From positions 1 through 7,033 of the forward strand of contig DQUB01000185.1 in NCBI GenBank assembly GCA_015662475.1: 7,033 bases of DNA, given 5' to 3'. The notes beneath the pieces are model-generated. The model was given only the letters and a program-made list of their open reading frames with translations. It made no database searches and was not told where the DNA came from. This document shows, piece after piece, positions 1 to 5,564 of the stretch. A program made the translations under genes and the position numbers. This DNA comes from Pyrodictium sp. Its GTDB lineage: Archaea; Thermoproteota; Thermoprotei_A; Sulfolobales; Pyrodictiaceae. Position 1 is the stretch's first letter. Every line of letters begins with the position of its first letter.

Positions 1-617
1 CTATAACCTCTCGATATAAGCTGGTTCCAGATGTCGTTGAGACTCATACATTCTGGGCATACAGCTACCTCGAAAATGGGGTCTCTAGCATCTTTGGATA
101 TGTAGAAGACACCTGTATCTATGTAGGTGTAGGTTGTAAGTGTTTTAGAGAATACTTTGGCTAGCCTATTCACAGCTTTAATTTTCGTTGCTTCTCTAAC
201 CTCGACAAACATAGGTGTTTTATCTCCTGCAACGCATATCATTTCGCTACACGTAAGCAGCCTTTCCACATGCTCTTTTGTGTAGACGTGGTCGCACATT
301 GACAGTATGAAATTGTTCTCTCCAACTTCTTCAAGTGCTTTGATGAGGCTTGCACCTGCCTCCCCTAGCCTCCTATTAACCACGACAATCGTGTTTTCGC
401 GAAAGCCAAGCTCGGCAAGTCTTCTCCTAATAAGCTCTTCATTGTACATGTTTGCAACGATGATGAACTCGCTAACACCTGCAGCAGCAAGAGAGGATAG
501 TGGATATACTATCAGTGGGAAGCCGAAGAGATCTGCTAGAGGCTTGCCATATCTACCAGCAACTTTAGACAGTCTTGATCCTTCACCACTGGCCAGGATT
601 ACTGCTAGCTTGACCAT
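1..617 (-). CDS. CTP:inositol-1-phosphate cytidylyltransferase (IPCT), 3' end outside window
   Basis: Reverse-strand frame open from an ATG at 617 to the window edge, giving 205 residues without a stop. The N-terminus has the nucleotidyltransferase signature LASGEGSRL (residues 9-17) with KPL at 25-27 (likely phosphate-binding Lys25). FILSMCDHVY (103-112) carries the probable metal-binding Asp109. The stretch PMFVEVREATKIKAVNRLAK, followed by YIDTGVFYIS, closely resembles what I remember of the IPCT half of the Archaeoglobus bifunctional enzyme. The expected reaction is CTP + L-myo-inositol-1-phosphate to CDP-inositol + PPi, in the cytoplasm, as the first committed step of di-myo-inositol phosphate synthesis. 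Family domains run about 230-250 residues, so perhaps 30-40 residues lie beyond base 1. It overlaps the DIPP synthase gene by 35 bases, and its Shine-Dalgarno site lies inside that gene, so translational coupling is likely. A generic sugar-nucleotide transferase is the alternative, but the DHVY and EATKI regions favour IPCT. Confidence 0.85.
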   Translation of the reverse strand, partial: MVKLAVILASGEGSRLSKVAGRYGKPLADLFGFPLIVYPLSSLAAAGVSEFIIVANMYNEELIRRRLAELGFRENTIVVVNRRLGEAGASLIKALEEVGENNFILSMCDHVYTKEHVERLLTCSEMICVAGDKTPMFVEVREATKIKAVNRLAKVFSKTLTTYTYIDTGVFYISKDARDPIFEVAVCPECMSLNDIWNQLISRGY

Positions 618-1269
618 TCCTACCCACCCCCATTCTCCACACCTCATACAACTTCCAAAAGACGTAGGTATAGCTGGTAACAGCAATAATGGCTAGACAC
701 GCTAGAAGACTTTGCCAGCCAACAAATGGTACTAGTAGCGAGAATAGGAAGACGAGGAATAGCCTAACATCTCTAGAAGCCCAACATGCTACACCAATCT
801 TTCCAGGATGCATTTTTAGACTAGCTTCGCCACGAGCATGAACGTAGCTTACAAGCAGTGAACCAGTTACAGCAGCGAGAGAGACCAGGTAGACCATCGA
901 TGTCGACTGAGGCATTGTTAGAGTTAAAGCATAGCCTATAGAGCCCAAGATGCTAACATCAACAATCCTATCCAGGGTAGCATCTAGGAAGGCTCCGTAA
1001 GGAGTTGTACGGCCAGTTGCACGAGCAAACTCGCCATCAACACCATCTAGTATTGAGTTTAGTTGCACTATTATGCCGGCTATGGCAGCTAGTATAGGGT
1101 CTCGAAACATGTACAGTAGCGATGGTATAATGCCTACGATGGTGATGAGTACTGTAAGTTGGTTTGGAGTTATAGGTGTAGAATGTTTGAGCAAAAATGT
1201 TGTTATCTTGCTAGATATTTTTCTATTGATATGTCTTGAGATGGGCCCATCTGTAGACTTTCTAAACAA
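583..1269 (-). CDS. Di-myo-inositol phosphate phosphate synthase (CDP-alcohol phosphotransferase family)
   Basis: A 228-residue membrane protein. The complete CDP-alcohol phosphotransferase signature is visible: D75-x2-D78-G79-x2-A82-R83, then G92-x3-D96-x3-D100. About six hydrophobic segments can be drawn (roughly 36-55, 57-72, 103-120, 126-143, 168-183, 186-206). The N-terminal TDGPISRHINRKIS followed by TPITPNQLT is typical of the DIPP synthase half of archaeal IPCT-DIPPS enzymes, rather than of archaetidylinositol or phosphatidylglycerol synthases. The expected reaction joins CDP-inositol to inositol-1-phosphate, giving phosphorylated di-myo-inositol phosphate, which a phosphatase then converts to the thermoprotectant. 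The start is a TTG at 1269 preceded by AAGGG; the same frame upstream is closed by a TAA near 1318 and has no ATG or GTG. An out-of-frame ATG sits 4 bases upstream of the TTG and opens only a three-codon frame. The gene follows the homocitrate-synthase-like gene by 68 bases and overlaps the IPCT gene downstream. Confidence 0.87.
   Translation of the reverse strand: MFRKSTDGPISRHINRKISSKITTFLLKHSTPITPNQLTVLITIVGIIPSLLYMFRDPILAAIAGIIVQLNSILDGVDGEFARATGRTTPYGAFLDATLDRIVDVSILGSIGYALTLTMPQSTSMVYLVSLAAVTGSLLVSYVHARGEASLKMHPGKIGVACWASRDVRLFLVFLFSLLVPFVGWQSLLACLAIIAVTSYTYVFWKLYEVWRMGVGRNGQASSNPGQW
618..632 (-). promoter_or_regulatory. Shine-Dalgarno region for the IPCT gene inside the DIPPS gene
   Basis: On the minus strand a G-rich run containing GGGGGTGGG (631-623) lies 5 to 14 bases before the ATG at 617. 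It falls within the last codons of the DIPP synthase gene. This supports the ATG at 617 as the real start and suggests that ribosomes finishing DIPPS feed the downstream gene. Confidence 0.55.
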
Positions 1270-1337
1270 GCATTGTCCCTTGTTGTGGGTATAAGCTGTT
1301 TGAAAGAGGTCTAGTTAAATGTTAGCTTTTAGCTTTT
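1270..1337 (-). promoter_or_regulatory. Short spacer before DIPPS with a possible promoter
   Basis: This 68-base gap separates the stop of the homocitrate-synthase-like gene from the DIPPS start. On the minus strand it begins with AAAAGCT repeated twice in tandem. It also contains ATTTAA (51 to 46 bases before the TTG) and CTTATAC (about 20 to 26 bases before it), either of which could be an archaeal TATA box, and AAGGG about 7 bases before the TTG. The DIP genes could therefore have their own promoter, or the spacer may only be read through from upstream. The sequence alone does not decide. Confidence 0.35.
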
Positions 1338-2762
1338 CTAGCTGTTGGAGAGCTTTTTCAGTACAAGCATCGTGTATGTTTCTTTTACCCCTCTGAGACT
1401 CCTAATACCTTCTATCACTTGATTGAGCTCAATGGGTGTTGAAACTTCGACTTTTAAGACTATGTCTTTCTCACCAGTAACTTCTAAGACCTCTTTTACG
1501 CCAGGCAGAACACTTAGCCTTCGTGCTACAGATGTCGTGTATGTGTTGGACTCGCATTTCACCATTATCAGAGCTTCTATGCTCTCTGGCGGTCTAAGTC
1601 TTAACTTTCTCCCGGTAACCTCTTCGACAATCTCTAACAAGTCTTCGTCGCGTAGATAGCGTATGTTTGGCCTAGATTTTATCACCTCTACAATCTTCTT
1701 AAGCTCTTCTTCGCCTACGCTAACACCAAGCTTTTCTAGTCTAGCTTTTACAGCCTTCTTCCCAGTGTACTTGTCTATGGTGTAGTCTCGCGTTCTACCA
1801 ACAAGCTCTGGTGGGTATGGCTCGTATGTTGCTGGATTTGCTAGTATACCTGCAACGTGGACTCCAGCTTTGTGTGTGAATGCGTTATCGCCTATAACCG
1901 GCTCGTTTGGCGGTATAGCTATGCCCGAGTAGCGTTCAACAAGCCTGCTAACCTCGACTATCTTAGTTAAATCGACAACCTCAACACCATAAAACACCTT
2001 CAAAGCTATGGCTGCCTCGTGTAGAGAGGTTATGCCTGCACGTTCGCCAAGACCGTTTACGGTCACGTGTATGATTGTTGCGCCACCTTCTACAGCAGCA
2101 AGTGAGTTTGCAAGTGCCATTCCTAGATCGTTATGGGCGTGCACGTCAAATTCTACGCCTGGCACGTCTCTTCTAAGCCGCTCTATAAGATTTCTCATAA
2201 ACACAGGAGTTGCAATGCCTACTGTGTCGGCTATTGAGACACGATCTGCTCCAGCATCTCTAGCAGTCCTTACAACTTCTACTAGATAGCTATAATCTGC
2301 TCTTGTTGCATCCTCAGCTGTAAACCTGACTTTGACTCCATGCTCTTTGGCAAAACTCACCATTTCAGCTATTATGCTAAGTGCTTCTTCGCGAGACTTT
2401 CTATGCTTATACTTCAAATGGATATCGCTAACACCGTAGAAGATTGCTATGCGGTCCGGTTCAAGCTCAGCAGCAATTTCAATATCACGCCTATCAGCTC
2501 TACTATGTGCGATAATCTCTGCCTTGATCTCCCCATCTCTCTTCATAGAGACAATCTTCTTTACAGCTTCGTACACGTCCGGAGCAACAGCTGGATGACC
2601 AGCTTCTATCATTTGCACACCAAGCCTATCAAGAGCTTTTGCAATCTCAAGCTTCTGTTCAACTGTAAAACTCACACCAGGAGTCTGCTCTCCCTCCCTA
2701 AGAGTAGAGTCGAGAAGTCCTACACGTATAGTCTCTGGACAAGGCCCAGCTATACAGCGCAC
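1338..2762 (-). CDS. Homocitrate synthase / 2-isopropylmalate synthase family enzyme with C-terminal Lrp-type regulatory domain
   Basis: A 474-residue alpha-acyltransferase of the HMGL-like TIM-barrel family, which condenses acetyl-CoA with a 2-oxo acid. Catalytic landmarks are DSTLREGEQ (18-26), RFTAED (146-151), ADT (178-180), metal-binding HAHND (208-212), GLGERAG (237-243) and HKAGVH (297-302). His86 in EIIAHSR sits where, as I recall, homocitrate synthases have the 2-oxoglutarate-contacting histidine (His72 in Thermus). Together with NPATYEPYPPE (309-319) this favours homocitrate synthase, the first step of lysine synthesis via 2-aminoadipate, over isopropylmalate or citramalate synthase. 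Residues about 396-471 have the beta-alpha-beta pattern of Lrp/AsnC ligand-binding (RAM) domains, ending GVKETYTMLVL, which suggests amino-acid feedback control. The start is GTG at 2762: the codon immediately upstream in frame is TAG, and GGAG lies 10 bases before the GTG. The family is near certain, the substrate less so. Confidence 0.88.
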   Translation of the reverse strand: MRCIAGPCPETIRVGLLDSTLREGEQTPGVSFTVEQKLEIAKALDRLGVQMIEAGHPAVAPDVYEAVKKIVSMKRDGEIKAEIIAHSRADRRDIEIAAELEPDRIAIFYGVSDIHLKYKHRKSREEALSIIAEMVSFAKEHGVKVRFTAEDATRADYSYLVEVVRTARDAGADRVSIADTVGIATPVFMRNLIERLRRDVPGVEFDVHAHNDLGMALANSLAAVEGGATIIHVTVNGLGERAGITSLHEAAIALKVFYGVEVVDLTKIVEVSRLVERYSGIAIPPNEPVIGDNAFTHKAGVHVAGILANPATYEPYPPELVGRTRDYTIDKYTGKKAVKARLEKLGVSVGEEELKKIVEVIKSRPNIRYLRDEDLLEIVEEVTGRKLRLRPPESIEALIMVKCESNTYTTSVARRLSVLPGVKEVLEVTGEKDIVLKVEVSTPIELNQVIEGIRSLRGVKETYTMLVLKKLSNS

Positions 2763-2964
2763 CTATACCACGCTCCATACACGTTTCAAGGACTATGAGG
2801 TACGAAAGCATTGAGCGGGTAAATAGTGGTCCTACCGTGAATGGTGCGAAAAACGAACCTATCCAATAACCTCCTAGCATTGAAGCTGTAAAGCTCAGCA
2901 AAATTGTTCGGCGAAGACCAGCTTCAAAGAACGCTATTTTTCTCTCTACAGCAAAACCTCTGTA
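2763..2964. other. Divergent intergenic spacer
   Basis: This 202-base spacer lies between the divergently read homocitrate-synthase-like gene and the aminopeptidase gene, so it must hold promoters for both unless one is leaderless from within. No strong TATA box is seen for the minus-strand gene. GGAG (minus strand, 2776-2773) is its likely ribosome site. A minus-strand frame open from about 2985 through 2698 reads as a hydrophobic, protein-like sequence across the whole spacer; see findings. AGGAGGT occurs on the minus strand at 2876-2869 without a well-placed start codon. Confidence 0.6.
2935..2941 (+). promoter_or_regulatory. Possible TATA box for the aminopeptidase gene
   Basis: TATTTTT is centred about 27 bases before the TTG start at 2965, the spacing expected for a leaderless archaeal transcript. 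No Shine-Dalgarno sequence precedes that TTG, which fits leaderless translation. The match to a TATA box is weak. Confidence 0.3.
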
Positions 2965-4659
2965 TTGGCCGAAAAGTTGGGCAGCCTAGCAGCACCCGAT
3001 GTACTAGACAAGTTCTTGCGTAAAGCTAAACCAGCTGAACTCTATAAGTTGCTTACAAGCATTACCACGTACCATAGAGTTCAGGGTAGTAGTGAGATTG
3101 TAGAAGCGGCAAAAAAGGTTGTTGAATGGGCGCATGCGCGCGGACTAAATGTGGAATTCGATGTTGTTAGAGGCTGTGTTTGTCTGGATAGGGAATGGTT
3201 TTTCTGGGAGCCTATGGGGTGGGAATTGAAGAATGCAGAGTTGGAGGTTAGAGAGTCTAATGGATGGAGATGTGTTGTTTCAACGGATGACCACCCTCTC
3301 GTAGCTGTAGTACACTCTCCTGCAGGTGTTGTTGAGGGTAGAGCAGGTTTTGGTAACAGTGACATAGTTGTTAGAATAGATGAGCTTGGCTATTGGGAAG
3401 CAGTTGAAGAAAATGTGGCGGCAATAGTAGTTAGTCATTGGGGGCCAGGTATACGCTACTTTGCAGTATTCCCGCCTTGCAACGCTAAACAGCCTAGAGT
3501 ACCTGCTTTGAGCATCCCAAACAGTGTTCTTGGAAAAATTGTTGGAAGACAGGTTAGAGTTAGCGTTGACGCGGAATATACAGAGCATGTAATGCCTCTA
3601 GTGAGAATTAGAATAGGTGAAATTGGTGGTCCACAGATAGTAGTTGTAGCTCATATCTGCCACCCCACACCAGGAGCACATGACAATGCAAGTGGAGTTG
3701 TAGCAGCACTAGGTGTTGCAAAACTTCTAACCGCCTATGAGCAGCTGTTGGTTGAAAAGGGTGTTGGTGTAACAGTCATGCTTGTACCAGAGCATACTGG
3801 CACAGCATACACTCTATCAAAATCGATAGTTGATCCAAAAACCATCATAGCAGGTTTAAGCTTGGACATGGTGGGCGCAAATCTTGGCAAAACCGGCGGC
3901 TCCCTACTACTGCTATCAAGCCTATATAGTCTACCATCACCTCTAGACCCGCTACTCTACACAACACTGTGGAACAGCTTTAGCCAACGAGGACATGGAA
4001 CAACATCTTATCCCACCGAGCCCCTCTACATACAACCATACGATGCTGGAAGCGACCACGATATCCTGGTTTCCTACGGCATACCAGCGTCTATGATAAA
4101 CGAATGGCCCGACAAATACTATCATACGAGTCTAGACGAACCTTCAAACATAGACATGCACCGTCTCGCCAAAATAGTTGCTAGTGTAGCCACATCCATA
4201 GTACTATTAGTCGACAGTCTCAGCCAAGTAGGAGAACTTCTCAACACATGGAAAAACTATATAGTCTATTCAAACCATTTGCACAGCATAGCGTTGCCCC
4301 ACGACAACCTCGAAACACTCTCAAAGTTGCTGGATAGAGGTGTCAACGCAACACTCTACCGCATAGAGGAGATTTTCGGAAAAACGGTACAGCATGTGCC
4401 TTGGGAAGCAAATGTGGAAATACGTAGAAGAGGAACAATATCAAAGAGATGGTTGAAGTTGCAAGCAGATAGCGAGTACCAAGAACTGCTTAGACTCGAA
4501 AATGAGGAGGAATCAATGTATTTAAAGCTAGCACCATTAGTGTTGCAAGCAACAAGGTCTATAGAAGCAGCAAAACTCGAGCTAGTAGCACGTACAGGCA
4601 AAAGAGTAGATGAAGAACTGCTTGATAAGGTGTTATCACTTGTATCTCGTAGAAGTTGA
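2965..4659 (+). CDS. DUF4910/M28-like zinc aminopeptidase
   Basis: A 564-residue protein resembling the COG4310/DUF4910 aminopeptidase-like family, which shares the M28 zinc-peptidase fold. Candidate metal and catalytic residues appear in order: H230/H233 and D240 in AHICHPTPGAHDNASG, E276 in PEHTGT, D301 in SLDMVG, SDHD (363-366), and H387 in YYHTSLDEP. Residues about 105-205 likely form the inserted PA-like lid seen in this family. The remaining 145 residues (about 420-564) are mainly helical and charged, and I do not recognise them. No signal peptide is seen, so it is probably cytoplasmic and removes N-terminal residues from peptides; the substrate is unknown. The start is uncertain: TTG at 2965 is the first start codon after the TGA at 2881-2883, and no ATG lies near. 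Its 3' end overlaps the TrmY-like gene. Codon use changes markedly in the middle of the gene. Confidence 0.8.
   Translation: MAEKLGSLAAPDVLDKFLRKAKPAELYKLLTSITTYHRVQGSSEIVEAAKKVVEWAHARGLNVEFDVVRGCVCLDREWFFWEPMGWELKNAELEVRESNGWRCVVSTDDHPLVAVVHSPAGVVEGRAGFGNSDIVVRIDELGYWEAVEENVAAIVVSHWGPGIRYFAVFPPCNAKQPRVPALSIPNSVLGKIVGRQVRVSVDAEYTEHVMPLVRIRIGEIGGPQIVVVAHICHPTPGAHDNASGVVAALGVAKLLTAYEQLLVEKGVGVTVMLVPEHTGTAYTLSKSIVDPKTIIAGLSLDMVGANLGKTGGSLLLLSSLYSLPSPLDPLLYTTLWNSFSQRGHGTTSYPTEPLYIQPYDAGSDHDILVSYGIPASMINEWPDKYYHTSLDEPSNIDMHRLAKIVASVATSIVLLVDSLSQVGELLNTWKNYIVYSNHLHSIALPHDNLETLSKLLDRGVNATLYRIEEIFGKTVQHVPWEANVEIRRRGTISKRWLKLQADSEYQELLRLENEEESMYLKLAPLVLQATRSIEAAKLELVARTGKRVDEELLDKVLSLVSRRS
4627..4632 (+). 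promoter_or_regulatory. Shine-Dalgarno site deciding the TrmY-like start
   Basis: AAGGTG lies 7 bases before TTG 4640 and within the last codons of the aminopeptidase gene. The upstream in-frame ATG at 4610 has no comparable site before it. I therefore prefer TTG 4640, with ATG 4610 as the alternative (ten residues longer). Confidence 0.5.
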
Positions 4660-5215
4660 TAGGTATAGCCACGGCTTCCTACTCTACACACAAGCAACAC
4701 CCCACATTGATGTTAAAAGGCTTGTAACGAGAGAAAGAATAGATATTGTTTTAAGAGCACTAATTGCAGTTTTTTATCCAGGTCCAGAAAGACTAGATGA
4801 TGTATTCGCAATAGTGGTTCACGAGCCTAAAAAACATGTACCAGTAACGCTGCTCTTCACACCTGATTGTCTCTCAAAAGAACAAGTGGTAGAGCAAAAA
4901 AGCATGGCGATAAAATATCTAGAAGTGCTCAACCGTCAAAGATGCAAAGTTTTACCAGGAATAGGCTATTGGGAAGCTATTGAAATGTTGAGGGGATGGG
5001 GGTTCAACCCTGTAATTCTGCTAGAAAAAGGCAAGCCTTTCACACCTTCAATATTGCGGCAAAAACCAGTATTTGTCATAGGCACTAATGTTGATCCTCC
5101 CACAACCCCCTACATAGAATCTTATTCTCTGGGGAGGACAAGCTATCTTACAACACAGGTTATAGCATACATTAACCTCCTATATTTATTGAACAAGTCT
5201 GTTTGGAGTAGATGA
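4640..5215 (+). CDS. trmY: TrmY-like SPOUT methyltransferase (putative tRNA pseudouridine-54 N1-methyltransferase)
   Basis: 191 residues from TTG 4640, or 201 from ATG 4610; archaeal TrmY proteins are about 200 long. Family features, numbered from TTG: an N-terminal strand GFLLYTQATP (11-20); the helix ERIDIVLRALIAVF (31-44), matching the R-(L/I)-D-(L/I)-(L/V)-x-R motif of TrmY; PGI (105-107); and the C-terminal knot segment VFVIGTNVDPPTTPYIESYSLGRTSYLTTQVIAYINLLYL (145-184, a continuous run described by position). TrmY proteins use SAM to methylate N1 of pseudouridine 54 in the tRNA T-loop. The loop after the knot strand reads IGTNVDPP where Methanocaldococcus TrmY has IGDHIG, so cofactor or target may differ. 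The gene overlaps the aminopeptidase gene by 20 bases, which suggests co-translation. It ends with tandem TGA TGA, 16 bases before the convergent ribbon-helix-helix gene. Family membership is fairly secure, the exact reaction is inferred. Confidence 0.68.
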   Translation: MYLVEVDRYSHGFLLYTQATPHIDVKRLVTRERIDIVLRALIAVFYPGPERLDDVFAIVVHEPKKHVPVTLLFTPDCLSKEQVVEQKSMAIKYLEVLNRQRCKVLPGIGYWEAIEMLRGWGFNPVILLEKGKPFTPSILRQKPVFVIGTNVDPPTTPYIESYSLGRTSYLTTQVIAYINLLYLLNKSVWSR

Positions 5216-5221
5216 TGAGGG

Positions 5222-5246
5222 TTAAAAGCGGCTAAGCCGCTTTTAA
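5222..5246. terminator. Perfect palindrome between convergent genes, probable bidirectional terminator
   Basis: Arms TTAAAAGCGGC (5222-5232) and GCCGCTTTTAA (5236-5246) pair perfectly over 11 bp around a TAA loop. Transcribed from either strand, the hairpin is GC-rich near the loop and its descending arm ends in TTTT. It lies just beyond the TrmY-like stop and covers the last four codons and stop of the ribbon-helix-helix gene. A third half-site AAGCGGC (5245-5251) allows a competing hairpin with the 5236-5242 arm. A protein-binding site is the alternative reading. Confidence 0.6.
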
Positions 5247-5408
5247 GCGGCGATGGGCGAAGCCAGGCCGCTGAATATACCTCTTCAACGCTTCCTCAAT
5301 AACAACTTCTATGGGCAGACCTCTCCGCCTAGCATACACCCTCAAATATCTAACGAGATAGTCGGGCAGTACTACTCGTACAAGCTTCTTACCTTTCAAA
5401 TCTTTCAC
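5232..5408 (-). CDS. Small ribbon-helix-helix (CopG/Arc-like) DNA-binding protein
   Basis: A 58-residue basic protein from GTG 5408 to TAG 5232-5234. It shows the ribbon-helix-helix plan: a beta strand KLVRVVLP (8-15), helix 1 LVRYLRVYARRRG (18-30), a turn at LP (31-32), and helix 2 IEVVIEEALKRYI (33-45), then an Arg/Lys-rich tail (46-58). Such proteins bind DNA as dimers through paired strands and usually act as transcription repressors or antitoxins. No toxin gene is adjacent, so a lone regulator is more likely. GTG 5408 is preceded in frame by TTG 5411, which is also possible; the frame upstream closes at a TGA near 5431. No Shine-Dalgarno is visible, suggesting leaderless translation. It lies downstream of prolyl-tRNA synthetase on the same strand but behind that gene's T-run terminators, so it probably has its own promoter. 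Its last codons form part of the palindrome. Confidence 0.8.
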   Translation of the reverse strand: MKDLKGKKLVRVVLPDYLVRYLRVYARRRGLPIEVVIEEALKRYIQRPGFAHRRLKAA

Positions 5409-5438
5409 CAATATAGAAGTGTGAAGATCTCAACTAAT

Positions 5439-5446
5439 CTATTAAT
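5439..5446 (-). promoter_or_regulatory. Possible TATA box for the ribbon-helix-helix gene
   Basis: ATTAATAG on the minus strand lies 31-38 bases before GTG 5408, preceded by purine-rich AGG. This would place transcription start a few bases before the GTG, giving a leaderless or near-leaderless message. The match is weak. Confidence 0.3.
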
Positions 5447-5483
5447 CCTGAGAAGCCGAGAAGTAGAACAAAGACTGCTGGTG

Positions 5484-5509
5484 GGTAACACTGAAGTCTA
5501 AAGGTAACA
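5484..5509. repeat. Direct repeat GGTAACA, possible operator
   Basis: GGTAACA occurs at 5484-5490 and 5503-5509, 19 bases apart start to start, about two helical turns. It lies some 75-100 bases upstream of the ribbon-helix-helix gene. Ribbon-helix-helix proteins often bind short spaced repeats near their own promoters, but a seven-base repeat may be chance. Confidence 0.3.
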
Positions 5510-5564
5510 TTAGTAGGTCATAGGCTTACTTTGTGCATGGTACGTTCTAGAGACTCGATTAGAT

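Noticed and set aside
307..696. 129-residue plus-strand open frame.
   Set aside because: Serine/leucine-rich shadow of the cytidylyltransferase and DIPPS genes read on the opposite strand.
1320..1350. Tandem AAAAGCT repeats at the stop of the homocitrate-synthase-like gene, considered as a regulatory repeat.
   Set aside because: Only two or three short A-rich copies, partly formed by coding sequence; not distinguishable from chance.
2798..2876. AGGAGGT on the minus strand followed by a TTG opening a 26-codon frame, as a possible leader peptide for the homocitrate-synthase-like gene.
   Set aside because: The TTG is only about 3 bases from the ribosome-site match, the peptide has no run of lysine or leucine, and the motif is explained by Gly-Gly codons of the overlapping hydrophobic frame.
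5212..5274. Possible C/D-box guide RNA: ATGATGA (5212-5218) and CTGA (5271-5274) 63 bases apart.
   Set aside because: No flanking terminal stem and no clear D' or C' box; a strong hairpin fills the interior, and the C-box-like motif is the TrmY-like gene's tandem stop codons.
5253..5501. 82-residue plus-strand open frame.
   Set aside because: Largely antisense to the well-supported ribbon-helix-helix gene, with low-complexity composition and no family resemblance.
5442..5510. 22-residue minus-strand frame upstream of the ribbon-helix-helix gene, considered as an antitoxin/toxin partner.
   Set aside because: No ribosome site, no recognisable pattern, and a composition not like a folded or membrane peptide.
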